The notes beneath the pieces are model-generated. The model searched no databases. It was not told the DNA's origin and saw only the letters and a list, made by a program, of their open reading frames with translations. From JBBBNV01 sp037137075 (GTDB lineage: Bacteria > Bacillota > Bacilli > Paenibacillales > NBRC-103111), in the NCBI RefSeq assembly GCF_037137075.1, contig NZ_JBBBNV010000008.1:1-64000 (forward strand): a stretch of 64,000 nucleotides of DNA. The letters run 5' to 3'. The translations under genes and the position numbers were made by a program. Below, piece by piece: positions 1 to 8,449 of this stretch (within the stretch, counting starts at the first letter, position 1; each line of letters begins with the position of its first letter).

Positions 1-266
1 ACAGGAACTACCTGCCAATCCATTGTAAAGGATTTTTTTGCGTCTGAATGAGATAAATACAGAAAATTATGAAGATTTAGGGAAAATTAATGCAACGCTA
101 GTGAATAACTAGGGATAAATACCAAATAAGGGATAACAGGAACAATCATGGTTCATGATTCTGCGAAATTCAGATGAAATCGAGGAGCCGACCTGTGCGG
201 AAAGTTAAATGTTATGCCTTGCTTGTAATAAACGATGCCCTACTATAGTAGCTACACAAGGCCTGT
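1..266. other. Non-coding left edge
   Basis: No convincing gene is visible. The first ~180 bases are A+T-rich with many stops in all frames. The stretch just before the pectinesterase remnant reads as degenerate sequence. In an alternative frame a few codons run into a stop shortly after position 290, which suggests that the missing 5' part of that gene has decayed here. No promoter or RNA gene is recognised. Confidence 0.4.
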
Positions 267-2246
267 ATGGGGCGGGCAGTGCGAAGTGAGGGAGGTTACA
301 TACCTACCGCCTATTATTATGTAGTGACCGCCATGAACAGCAAAACGGAAAGTATGATTTCCAGTCAGGCCAAAGCCGTGCCATATTCACTGGTCGGCGG
401 AGCCCCGGCTGCTCCCTCAGGCTTCACAGCTGCAGCCGATGACGGCAGGGTCCTTTTGTCCTGGGATACCGTAACCGGAGCTTCTTCGTACACGGTAAAG
501 CGGAAGGCCGCCGCTGAGAGCGCCTACACACCGGTCGCGGCCGGTTTAACGGCAGCCGGCTTTGAGGACACAACAGTGATCAACGGTGTCCAGTACGCTT
601 ACATCGTGACAGCTGTAAACGATAACGGCGAGAGCGGAGAAAGCGCCGAGCTGCTGGTGATGCCGGCCGAAGTGATTACTGTGGACCCGGCCCAGCCTAC
701 AGACGCTTCGAATCGGCGGTACCAGACCATTGCTGAAGCGGTGGCATCCATACCGGCGAATAACGCGAAGCGGATGGTTGTTTTTATTAAAGCCGGAACG
801 TATCATGAGAAAATTACGGTAGCCGCTCCGTATGTCAGCTTGGTGGGCGAAGGACGGGGCGTGACGGTCATTGAGTATAACGATTACGGCGGCACGGACG
901 GGCAATCTGGGAATGTGGGCGGGACCTTCAACACGCCGACCGTTGCCGTAACGGGCAATGATTTCAACGCGTCCAATTTGACGATTCAGAACAGTGCCGG
1001 ACCGCGCAATGTGGTTGGGACCGCTGTCGCTTTATCCGTCAAGAGCGACCAGTCCGTGTTCGACAATGTGGAGCTGCTTGGCTATCAGGATACGCTGTAC
1101 ACGGGTACGGGCAAGCAGTATTACCGCAACAGCCGCATTGTCGGCGACGTCGATTTTATTTTTGGCGAAGCGCCGGCGGTGGTGTTTGACAACAATGAAA
1201 TCGTCAGCGCCAGTCAAGTGGCCGGCGGCGGGGGGCACATTACGGCAGCGGGTCAGGCCAGTGCCGGCGATCCGGGCTATGTCTTCCTCAACTCTCGCGT
1301 GGTTCAGGATAGCTCGGCAACGGGCAGCTTTGATTTGGGCCGGCCCTGGAAGCAAAATCCGGCGGTCCGGTTTATCAATACGTATATAGATTCGCATATT
1401 ATCGCTGCGGGCTGGGTTTCCTGGAATGTGCAGCCGGCCATTTATGCGGAATATAACAGCTACGGACCGGGAGCGAATGCGGCGGGACGCTCTACCCTGC
1501 TGTCCCGTCAATTGTCTGCCGATGAAGCGGGCGATCTGACGATTCCGCGTATCTTTGGCGGGTGGGACCCGTCGGTGCCCGTCATATTGCCGAAGGCGAA
1601 TCCAAGCCCGGTTATCGCTGAGAAAACCGTATTGTTTGACAGGAATACGGAGAAATCCGGGGACATTACGATCGCTGCGCAAGCCGCCGGAAGCACACTG
1701 GCTTCGGTAACGAATGAGGGCGATACCTTGCAGCCGGAGACAGACTATTCGGTCGCAGCCAGCGGCTATACGATCCACCGTTCCTATTTGGCGGAGTTGT
1801 CTTTTGGTGTCCATGAGCTGACCTTCACATACACCTCGGGCTATGCGGTTACGGTCGAGGTTGTGGTAGTGGATTCTACGATGGTTCAGACCCTGGCTCC
1901 AGGGGAGGGCGGCTGGGCCTCTTATGTAACCGGCGTAAGCGGGGGTATTAACGCTGCGCCGGCCAATATTACGGTCGTTACAAACCGTGGCGAGCTGCTA
2001 GCGGCGCTGGGAGGAGCTAACGCGAAAACGAATGCGGCGCCCAAAATGATTTACGTCCAGGGCACTATCGACATGAACACGGATGACAATAATAATCCGC
2101 TTTATTTTGACGACTACCGGGTCCCGAACTATGACTTGGATCAATATGTGGCTGCTTATGACCCGCAGGTGTGGGGCAGAACGAGCCTGCCGATCGGCCC
2201 GCTTGAAGCGGCGAGAAAAGCTTCACAGGTCAAGCGGGAATTATGA
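267..2246 (+). pseudogene. Decayed multidomain pectinesterase (FN3 - CE8 pectin methylesterase - truncated PL1 pectate lyase)
   Basis: The intact core is a carbohydrate esterase family 8 pectinesterase, which removes methyl esters from pectin. Visible motifs are GYQDTLYTG, GDVDFIFGEA (catalytic Asp) and LGRPWKQ (Arg), at about residues 130-430. A fibronectin type III domain precedes it (about residues 45-130). The product starts in the middle of another FN3 domain (AYYYVVTAMN) and has no signal peptide, so the true N-terminus is missing. After residue ~550 it enters a pectate lyase family 1 N-terminus (VVTNRGELLAALGG, then IYVQGTID and WGRTSLPIGPLEAARKASQ). It stops at residue 659, before any PL1 catalytic residue. 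Directly downstream, in another frame, lies the tail of an SLH repeat (see 2235-2350). I infer an originally secreted, SLH-anchored esterase-lyase that lost both its 5' end and a large internal segment. The esterase barrel looks complete, but export is unlikely. Confidence 0.8.
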
Positions 2247-2350
2247 ACGGTGTAACGGAAACAACGTTTGTGCCGGATGCCGGCACAAGCCGGGCTGAAG
2301 CGGCGGTTATGCTGAAGCGTCTGCTGCACTATGTCGAATTTATGAATTAA
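2235..2350 (+). pseudogene. C-terminal SLH-domain fragment, out of frame with the upstream pectinesterase
   Basis: Read in the frame that ends at the TAA at 2348-2350, this stretch gives GIMNGVTETTFVPDAGTSRA followed by EAAVMLKRLLHYVEF. This is the classic end of an S-layer homology repeat (G-x-x-x-G, TTF-P, TRAEA, LxRLL). It has no start or RBS of its own and begins exactly where the pectate lyase frame breaks. It is therefore best read as the original C-terminus of the preceding gene, joined after an internal deletion that also shifted the frame. Confidence 0.75.
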
Positions 2351-2355
2351 AAGTT

Positions 2356-2387
2356 GGAGGAGGGCGATCCCGAGATCGCCCTCCTCC
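2356..2387 (+). terminator. 14-bp perfect hairpin after the SLH fragment
   Basis: GGAGGAGGGCGATC (2356-2369) and its exact complement (2374-2387) flank a 4-base loop. No T-run follows on either strand. It fits a weakened or Rho-independent-like terminator of the old pectinesterase gene. Confidence 0.5.
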
Positions 2388-2561
2388 CGCTGTATTTGGC
2401 GGTTTTGCGGTATATTTGGTTGCTTTCGGCATATTGACCGTAACGCCGATTCGGACAATAATGGCTGATATGAAGGGCAAGCTATGGTTGGGCGGCTTCC
2501 GCTGCTTCAAGGCTTGCAGGCATAAGCTGATATTATACAAATAGAGGAGAGACGCTTACGG

Positions 2562-4004
2562 ATGGACAAGCATCAAGGATTTTTTAACGCTGTACACTAC
2601 GGGGCTGTCGGCGACGGCGCAACGAAAAATACGGAGAGCTTCGCCAAGGCGATAGAAGCGATCCAAGCTGCCGGAGGAGGCACGCTGTTCGTTCCGGCGG
2701 GAACCTACTTGACGGGGGCCATTCATCTGGTCAGCAACATGACGCTGCATCTGGATGCGGGCGCCAAGCTGTTGTTTGTCTCCGATCTGGACGAATATCC
2801 GACAGTAAAAACACGCTGGTCCGGCTATGAATGCTATGGCTATTCGCCCTGCATTTACGGCTATGAGCTCAGCAACGTGGCGATTACGGGTCGCGGCACC
2901 ATTGACGGCAACGGCTCTTGGTGGTGGAACGGGTACTTTGACTGCAAGAAAGGCGAGCGTCAGCAAACAGAGCGGGAGCGCGGCTTTGCCGAATTAAACA
3001 GCAAGCTGTATCAAGAAGTGAAATCGAATATCGTAGAGTGGGAATCGCAATTCCTGCGTCCCGCGCTTGTACAGCTGATGCACTGCGACAATGTGCTGCT
3101 GCAGGGGGTTACCCACCAAAACTCCCCGTTCTGGAATACGCATCTGGTTTATTGCCAGAACGTTACGATCCACAGCGTTACCTTCAACAGCCCGGAAAAT
3201 GCGCCGAATACTGATGGACTGGATATCGACTCCTGCGCCAACGTCCGTGTGTCGGACTGCCATTTCCATGTCGGGGACGACTGCATTGTGATCAAATCCG
3301 GCATTGATGAAGACGGACGCCGCATCGGCAAGCCGTCGGAGAACATTGCCATCACCAACTGCACGATGCTCAAAGGCCATGGCGGTGTCGTGCTCGGAAG
3401 CGAAACCGCGGGCGGACTTCGCAATATCGTGATTTCGAACTGCATCTTCATCGGCACGGAGCGCGGAATCCGGATGAAGTCGAACCGGGCCCGCGGCGGC
3501 ATCATCGAGGATATTCGCGTCAGCAACATCCTGATGCAGGAAGTGTTATGTCCGTTTACGATTAATATGTTCTACCGTTATGGGGTTGATCCGGCCAACG
3601 AAGCGCTGGCCAGCGAAACGCCACAGCCGATTACCGAGTGCACTCCGGCGTTCCGCAACATTTATTTGAGCGATATTACGGCGCGGGGGACGCGTGCGTC
3701 TGCCGGCTTCCTGTACGGGCTGCCAGAGCAGCCGATCGAGGATGTAGTCCTGGACAACGTTACGATTGAGATGACCACAAACCCTGACGAGCAGGGCGGC
3801 GAGCCAGATATGGTCCGCGATGTGCTGAACATGGCCGGCGAAGGAATGTTCGCCAAGTACGTGAAAGCCTGCGAATTCCGCAATGTGCGGATCGAAACCC
3901 GTCAGGGGCCTGCCTTGACCTTGGAGGCGTACGAGGACGTTCTTCTTGAAGGGGTCCGGATGCGCACTGTTCATCCGAACACGCCTGTAATTGACAAGCG
4001 TTAA
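2562..4004 (+). CDS. Glycoside hydrolase family 28 polygalacturonase-like enzyme
   Basis: This is a GH28 right-handed beta-helix enzyme that hydrolyses alpha-1,4-galacturonan or related pectin oligomers. All family signatures are visible: NTDGLDIDSC (first catalytic Asp region), HVGDDCIVIKSG (Asp-Asp pair), GHGGVVLGSE (catalytic His loop) and RGIRMKSNRARGG (Arg/Lys substrate loop). The N-terminus (VHYGAVGDGATKNTESFAKA) is the usual start of the helix. There is no signal peptide, so the 480-residue protein is probably cytoplasmic and acts on imported oligogalacturonides. AGAGGAGAG precedes the ATG. It lies 0.2 kb downstream of the pectinesterase remnant, so this is a pectin-use locus. The exact substrate (polygalacturonate, rhamnogalacturonan or unsaturated oligomers) cannot be read from sequence alone. 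Confidence 0.9.
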   Translation: MDKHQGFFNAVHYGAVGDGATKNTESFAKAIEAIQAAGGGTLFVPAGTYLTGAIHLVSNMTLHLDAGAKLLFVSDLDEYPTVKTRWSGYECYGYSPCIYGYELSNVAITGRGTIDGNGSWWWNGYFDCKKGERQQTERERGFAELNSKLYQEVKSNIVEWESQFLRPALVQLMHCDNVLLQGVTHQNSPFWNTHLVYCQNVTIHSVTFNSPENAPNTDGLDIDSCANVRVSDCHFHVGDDCIVIKSGIDEDGRRIGKPSENIAITNCTMLKGHGGVVLGSETAGGLRNIVISNCIFIGTERGIRMKSNRARGGIIEDIRVSNILMQEVLCPFTINMFYRYGVDPANEALASETPQPITECTPAFRNIYLSDITARGTRASAGFLYGLPEQPIEDVVLDNVTIEMTTNPDEQGGEPDMVRDVLNMAGEGMFAKYVKACEFRNVRIETRQGPALTLEAYEDVLLEGVRMRTVHPNTPVIDKR

Positions 4005-4293
4005 ACCGGCGGCAAAGAACAGCTGCTTCAAAAAACAAGCGGATAAAGACAGGGTGGCTGCGGAGCGGAAGTTATCCGGTAAGCTGACTTTGCCGGTGGC
4101 TCCGAGTGCAGCCGGGCTTGCTGTATGAGCCGATATATACCCGGTGACGAGGACAAGACGGGCCATGATATAGTTGACGAGCCGCCGGCATACAACGAAG
4201 CGACATACGTTAGGAGCTTAGGCGATGTAATTACGCGGTGCAATTCTGGCGGCCCTGGCTACACGACGCTTCCTGCGGATACGGGAGGGCAAC
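4005..4293. other. Intergenic region, no gene seen
   Basis: This is convergent intergenic space between the GH28 gene and the minus-strand Gdx gene. Short open frames exist on both strands, but none has a ribosome-binding site or a recognisable protein. No T-tailed hairpin was identified. Confidence 0.4.
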
Positions 4294-4614
4294 TTAATGC
4301 CCTGAAGTAAATTTTACCCCGATAATGCCGACCACAATCAGCAGCAAAAAGCCAATCCGGGCCAGGGTCAGCGGTTCGTTCATAAGCAGTACGCCTACGA
4401 TAATGGTCCCGACCGCCCCGATTCCGGTCCAGATGGCATAAGCTGTGCCCAAGGGCAAATCCCGGGTTGTCAGCGCCAGAAAGTAAAAGCTGATGATCAT
4501 CCCGGCGACGGTAATGACGGAAGGCGTCAGGCGGGTAAAGCCATCGGAATACTTCATGGAAACCGCCCAGATCACCTCAAAAATACCCGCAATCAATAAA
4601 TAAATCCAAACCAT
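4294..4614 (-). CDS. gdx: Guanidinium exporter of the small multidrug resistance family (Gdx/SugE type)
   Basis: This 106-residue protein has four predicted membrane helices, the standard SMR length. It acts as an antiparallel dimer that swaps protons for a cation. The essential membrane glutamate is in helix 1 (AGIFEVIWAVSMKYSDGFTR). The string W-A-x-x-x-K-Y-S-x-G-F-T-R is typical of the Gdx/SugE branch, which exports guanidinium, rather than of the polyspecific EmrE branch. LPLGTAYAIWTGIGAVGT is also characteristic. AAAGGAGCT lies 7 bases before the ATG. The 5' leader contains a guanidine-I riboswitch, which independently supports the substrate. The gene is monocistronic and has no partner SMR subunit nearby. 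Confidence 0.9.
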   Translation of the reverse strand: MVWIYLLIAGIFEVIWAVSMKYSDGFTRLTPSVITVAGMIISFYFLALTTRDLPLGTAYAIWTGIGAVGTIIVGVLLMNEPLTLARIGFLLLIVVGIIGVKFTSGH

Positions 4615-4650
4615 ACTGTTCCAGCTCCTTTCTCATGATGGGACGGAGAA

Positions 4651-4700
4651 CAAAAAGAAGCCCGGGAAGATATCTGTCGCAGATATCCTCCCGGGCTTTT
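4651..4700 (-). terminator. Riboswitch expression platform terminator
   Basis: A 19-bp hairpin with one G-U pair (4658-4676 with 4680-4698) is followed on the minus strand by a CTTCTTTTTG tract. It sits between the guanidine aptamer and the gdx RBS, which is where a transcriptional ON-switch terminator should lie. Confidence 0.88.
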
Positions 4701-4702
4701 GT

Positions 4703-4812
4703 CCCTCCGTGAACGCAGCTCCCGGCCGCGCGTTTTCTCTCGGACCAGACCATTCCGGGGCATCAGCCCTCAAGGCCAAATGATAGGAATGCGGAACCCT
4801 AGAAAACTTTGA
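4703..4812 (-). promoter_or_regulatory. Guanidine-I (ykkC) riboswitch aptamer
   Basis: Read on the minus strand, the leader contains TCTAGGGTTCCG (about 4802-4791) and, 50 bases on, CTGGTCCGAGAG (about 4750-4739). These are the two hallmark conserved blocks of the ykkC/guanidine-I riboswitch. A GC-rich stem-loop between and after them matches the known architecture. It lies directly upstream of a terminator hairpin and the gdx gene, so guanidine binding should prevent termination and switch the exporter on. Aptamer edges are approximate. Confidence 0.9.
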
Positions 4813-4984
4813 CCCCATCATAGGCCATTACATGCTGGATGTCAATGCTGGTTTTTTCATCCGGCCTGTAAGCAGGTCCGAATTCAGGCCTTTACATGTA
4901 TGGCTATACGGGGTAACGTGGAGACAGGCCGGGCGGCCATCCGCTTCCGCGACCGGCAGGCTGTATACAGAAGGAGCGATAAGG

Positions 4985-5752
4985 ATGAAATATTCGCTTT
5001 GCATAGGCGCTTATCCGGGGCAGGACGCGCTGTATCATTTACAGAAGGTAAGGGATCACGGCTTTCACGGGCTGGAGCTGTACAAGTGGTGGGAGCTGGG
5101 GGATCTGAGGGCCATTGCGGCCGAGCAGGACCGTATGGGAGTCGGTATTAGCGCAACCTGCACCAAGGTGTTTGATTTAGTAGATGACTCCAAGCGGGAG
5201 GATTATCTTGCCGGGCTTCAAGCCACGATTGCGGCCTGCCGCATACTCGGAACCCGTTCGATTATTACGCAAACGGGAAAGGAACTGCCGGGCGTCTCCC
5301 GGGACAAGCAGCGGGCAGCCATGGTGGAGACGCTTAAGCGCTGCGCCGGCCTGCTGGACGGGACGGGAATTGTACTGGAGCTGGAGCCGCTGAACGGGCT
5401 CGTGAATCATCCCGGCCATTTCCTGCAATATTCGGAGGAAGGCGCCGCTATTGTTGATGAGGTGGGCAGCCCGCAAATTCAGCTTGTTTTTGATGTATAC
5501 CATCAGCAGATCACAGAAGGCAACGTTATTCGCAACGCGACTGCGTACAAGGACCGAATCAATCATTACCATATTGCCGACAATCCGGGGCGCAGCGAGC
5601 CGGGAACCGGCGAACTGAACTATCTGAATATACTGCGGGCGATTCAAGGCACCGGCTTCGACGGTTTTATCGGTCTGGAGTGCGGCTATACCATCGATAC
5701 CGATTCCGCCCTGGAAGCATTCAAAGCAGCGATACTGTCCAGGCTGTCTTAA
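4985..5752 (+). CDS. TIM-barrel sugar-phosphate isomerase/epimerase family protein (hydroxypyruvate isomerase-like)
   Basis: This is a xylose isomerase-like TIM barrel (AP_endonuc_2 superfamily) of 255 residues. The metal-binding carboxylates and histidines expected for this fold are visible: VLELEPLN (Glu), LVFDVYHQQ (Asp, His), NHYHIAD (His) and GLECGY (Glu). This set and the length resemble hydroxypyruvate isomerase and 2-keto-sugar isomerases, but the substrate is not certain. I chose the ATG at 4985 because AGAAGGAG lies just upstream. The frame is open for 51 codons before it but has no SD. The gene stands alone between a divergent riboswitch leader and two tandem terminators. The nearby pectin genes make a sugar-acid role plausible, but this is inference. 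Confidence 0.75.
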   Translation: MKYSLCIGAYPGQDALYHLQKVRDHGFHGLELYKWWELGDLRAIAAEQDRMGVGISATCTKVFDLVDDSKREDYLAGLQATIAACRILGTRSIITQTGKELPGVSRDKQRAAMVETLKRCAGLLDGTGIVLELEPLNGLVNHPGHFLQYSEEGAAIVDEVGSPQIQLVFDVYHQQITEGNVIRNATAYKDRINHYHIADNPGRSEPGTGELNYLNILRAIQGTGFDGFIGLECGYTIDTDSALEAFKAAILSRLS

Positions 5753-5799
5753 GGCCGGATGCTCTTTAAGCATGGATATGAAGCAATATACATCAAGAA

Positions 5800-5833
5800 T
5801 GTTGCCGTTTCCGGCAATGTTTTTTTTTTTTGC
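5800..5833 (+). terminator. Intrinsic terminator after the TIM-barrel gene
   Basis: TTGCCG-TTTC-CGGCAA forms a short hairpin followed by an uninterrupted run of about 12 T. Confidence 0.85.
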
Positions 5834-5842
5834 GGGAGCGCT

Positions 5843-5877
5843 TTCCCTGCCGCCGGGAGCGGCGGGGTTCTTTTTTT
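5843..5877 (+). terminator. Second tandem terminator
   Basis: CCTGCCGC pairs with GCGGCGGGG across a short loop, followed by TTCTTTTTTT. It lies right behind the first terminator and insulates the efflux operon downstream. Confidence 0.7.
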
Positions 5878-6018
5878 GCAAGCACATCCGGCCGGACGCG
5901 CTCAGTGTAAGGATGATAAAAAACGGTATACAAATCAATAAAAGTAGTATATATTTCGTATAGAAATATTTCTTATGCAAAATAATTGGTTCGGGTTGAA
6001 GGAAGGTGGGAGTGACCC

Positions 6019-6450
6019 TTGGAAATGGGCTCCGATTTCGCGAGAACGTTGATTCGTCTAAATAAGGTGTTTGCAGCAGTAGCTGTGAAGGAGTTTAAAC
6101 AGGTCGGGATTACGATGGCACAAATGTTCGTGCTTCGTCAGCTGTTTGATCGCCCGAAGACTATCGGGGAAATTGCCAAAGGGGTCGATCTTAGCTATAG
6201 CACCGTCTCCGGCATTGTAGACCGGCTGGAACGCAACCGATTGGTGGAGCGTGTCCGGGATGAGCAGGATCGTCGGGTTGTTTGGATTCGGCCTACGGAT
6301 GATTTGCGCGTAATTAAGGAACGGGTTAGCTGTTTTCAGGAACAGCTGTCGGAGGATTTGCTGCAGGTCATTTCGAGAGAGGAGCTCTCCAAAGCGGAGG
6401 AGACCTTGAAAATGATCGTGACTTACATGGAAAAGAAGGTTGAGGGATAG
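6019..6450 (+). CDS. MarR-family transcriptional regulator of the efflux operon
   Basis: This 143-residue winged-helix dimer protein has its recognition helix and wing at about residues 55-100 (SYSTVSGIVDRLERN, then VRDEQDRRVVWI with the DxR wing motif). Start choice: GGAAGGTGGG at 6001-6010 is correctly spaced for the TTG at 6019; an in-frame ATG at 6025 is an alternative. It is the first gene of an operon with two adaptor genes and an MFS exporter and almost touches the next gene. By analogy with other MarR-efflux operons it should repress the operon until a toxic ligand binds. The order MarR - HlyD - MFS resembles B. subtilis yhbI-yhbJ-yhcA, which is an analogy rather than a proven orthology. 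Confidence 0.85.
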   Translation: MEMGSDFARTLIRLNKVFAAVAVKEFKQVGITMAQMFVLRQLFDRPKTIGEIAKGVDLSYSTVSGIVDRLERNRLVERVRDEQDRRVVWIRPTDDLRVIKERVSCFQEQLSEDLLQVISREELSKAEETLKMIVTYMEKKVEG

Positions 6451-6454
6451 AAAA

Positions 6455-7114
6455 ATGAAGCGAAAATTAATACTGTACTCCATTTTGACCGCCATGGTGA
6501 TCTGTGGCGCAGGGATCGGTACGTTTTATTGGTACAAGGCGACCCATTATGTCCAGACCGAGGATGCCCGCATCGCAGGAGATATCTACAAGGTAACGCC
6601 CCGGATTACGGGCAAGCTGACCTCCTTTCCGATTAAAGCGGGAGACACTGTGGTCGCCGACCAGATCGTCGGGCAGCAGGATATCGCGAACCTGAGCAAC
6701 AGCGCGCTGGATCAGGCTTTTTTGCGCTCGCCGATTAGCGGCACCGTCATTCAAACCGCGGCGAAGGTCGGCGAGGTCGTCTCGACAAGCCAGGCGGTAG
6801 CGATGGTAGTGGATAAAAGCAAGCTGTATGTATCGGCCAACATTGAGGAGACCGAGATGGTCAAGCTGAAGCTGGGCCAGAAGGTGGATTTCACCATCGA
6901 TACCTTTAAGGGGAAAACCTTGACGGGAACGCTGTACGAAATCGGAGAAGCCACGGCTTCCACCTTCTCTCTGCTTCCGGCGACGAATACAAGCGGGAAT
7001 TTCACGAAGGTGACCCAGCGGATTACCGTCAAGATTTCGATTGATGACCAGCAGGGGCTTAATCTCTCGCCAGGCATGAATAGCAACGTCAAAATACACA
7101 TCAATGAAGGATAA
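6455..7114 (+). CDS. HlyD/EmrA-type membrane fusion protein, short form
   Basis: This 219-residue adaptor has one N-terminal membrane anchor (about residues 5-27). A lipoyl/barrel-sandwich domain is split around residues 35-100 (VQTEDARIAGDIYKVTPRI, then LRSPISGTVIQTAAKVGEVV), followed by a beta-barrel (residues 110-219). The alpha-helical hairpin normally inserted between the lipoyl halves is nearly absent, so the protein is short, like B. subtilis YhbJ. The ATG at 6455 overlaps no stop and follows the MarR stop by 4 bases; AAGGTTGAGGG provides the SD. It probably supports the MFS exporter encoded two genes downstream. Confidence 0.82.
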   Translation: MKRKLILYSILTAMVICGAGIGTFYWYKATHYVQTEDARIAGDIYKVTPRITGKLTSFPIKAGDTVVADQIVGQQDIANLSNSALDQAFLRSPISGTVIQTAAKVGEVVSTSQAVAMVVDKSKLYVSANIEETEMVKLKLGQKVDFTIDTFKGKTLTGTLYEIGEATASTFSLLPATNTSGNFTKVTQRITVKISIDDQQGLNLSPGMNSNVKIHINEG

Positions 7115-7127
7115 GGAGAGAAAGCGG

Positions 7128-8438
7128 ATGAAATACCGGGGAACAACCAGGGTCGCGCTGATTCTGCTGGCAGCGGCGGCGCTAACGGTCAGCGGCTGCA
7201 GCGGGAAGGCCGCAAGTGCAGGATCGGCAGGACCGGCCGTCGTCAAAACGGTTCAAATCGGAGCCGCGACAGCAGGCGTCAGCGGCAAAATCGCACCGGA
7301 CCAAACGGTGCAAATCGTATCCAAAACCTCCGGTAAGGTGAAATCGGTGGAAGTAGGCGAAGGAGCGAAGGTTAAGCAGGGTGACGTGCTCGTCCAGCTG
7401 GAAACCGACGATCTGGAGCTTCAGGTGAATCAGGCGCAGGCAGGCCTTGCAGCAGCGCAGGCGAAGCTGGCCGATACCGAAGCAGGGGCGCGCTTGCAGG
7501 ATATCCAGGCAGCCAGAAGCGGAGTGGATCAGGCGGCAGGCACTGTACGCCAGACAGCCGCCGCAGTGGAGCAGGCGCAAGCGGCTAACGAATTGCAGCA
7601 GCGCACGTTCAACAAGCTGCGCAACCGGTTCGATAACGGGGAAGTGACGCAGGATGAGCTGGATCAGGGCCAGCTTGCCGCAGAGAAAACAAGAACGGCT
7701 TATGAGCAGGCTCTGGCGCAGAAGCTGGCTGCGGAAGCAACGCTTTCCAGCACTCAAGCGAAGTACGATTTGCTCAGGGCGGGAGCTACCAGCTCTACGC
7801 TGGACGCGCTGCGGGCTGAAGTGACCCGTACGCAGGCCGCGCTGGAGATTGCCCGGAACGCAATGAATCAGGCAGCTGTCCGGGCGCCGATCGACGGAAC
7901 CGTCGTGAAGAAGATTATCCATCCCGGAGAGATGGCACAAGCCGGCTCAGCGCTGTTGACCGTCGTAGATATGCATCAGGTGTCGGTTGAGGTGAGCGTG
8001 CCGGAGAACATGATTCAACAGGTCAAGGTTGGACAACAAGCCGACGTGCGCGTGGCCAGCCTGCAAGGGAAGGCTTTTGAAGGAACGGTCAGCTTTGCCA
8101 GCCCGGTCTCCGATTCGGCCAGCAACACGTTCCCGGTGAAGCTGACCGTGCCCAATGCGGACGGATTGCTTCTGGCGGGAACGCTTGCTGAAGTAAGCTT
8201 TACGCCTGGCACTGCCCATGGACTGGAAATTCCGAAGGTCGCCCTGCTTAAAAAAGGGGATAAAACGGTCGTTTACAAGCTGGACGGCGATGTCGTCCAT
8301 GAGGTTTCCGTTGTGACGGAGGAGAAGAATCAGGACTGGGTTTATGTGCAGGGCAACGGTTCGTTAAAGTCGGAGGATCGTCTTGTGCTGAATCCTGTGG
8401 AATCGTTGACGGATGGCGCGAAGGTGAAGGCTGAGTAG
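7128..8438 (+). CDS. RND-type efflux adaptor lipoprotein (HlyD_D23 / MacA-AcrA-like)
   Basis: This 436-residue adaptor starts with a lipoprotein signal (LTVSGC lipobox at about residue 24). It has a lipoyl half (SKTSGKVKSVEVGEGAKVKQ), a long Ala/Gln-rich alpha hairpin (about residues 85-245) and the second lipoyl half (VRAPIDGTVVKKIIHPGEM). A beta-barrel and a membrane-proximal domain follow. I chose the ATG at 7128, preceded by AAGGAGAG, rather than the in-frame ATG at 7104 that overlaps the upstream gene. It is the second adaptor in the same operon and very different from the first. Such lipoprotein adaptors usually pair with ABC (MacB) or RND pumps; here the only pump is the 14-TM MFS protein downstream. 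Confidence 0.85.
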   Translation: MKYRGTTRVALILLAAAALTVSGCSGKAASAGSAGPAVVKTVQIGAATAGVSGKIAPDQTVQIVSKTSGKVKSVEVGEGAKVKQGDVLVQLETDDLELQVNQAQAGLAAAQAKLADTEAGARLQDIQAARSGVDQAAGTVRQTAAAVEQAQAANELQQRTFNKLRNRFDNGEVTQDELDQGQLAAEKTRTAYEQALAQKLAAEATLSSTQAKYDLLRAGATSSTLDALRAEVTRTQAALEIARNAMNQAAVRAPIDGTVVKKIIHPGEMAQAGSALLTVVDMHQVSVEVSVPENMIQQVKVGQQADVRVASLQGKAFEGTVSFASPVSDSASNTFPVKLTVPNADGLLLAGTLAEVSFTPGTAHGLEIPKVALLKKGDKTVVYKLDGDVVHEVSVVTEEKNQDWVYVQGNGSLKSEDRLVLNPVESLTDGAKVKAE

Positions 8439-8449
8439 GAGGGGTGTCC

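Noticed and set aside
1032..1814. A 260-codon open frame antisense to the pectinesterase.
   Set aside because: It is an Arg/Ile-rich mirror of a G+C-rich coding gene, with no start signal. The sense strand carries clear enzyme motifs.
4125..4310. A short plus-strand frame starting MSRYIPGDEDKTG.
   Set aside because: No RBS, overlaps the 3' end of gdx on the opposite strand and shows no family features.
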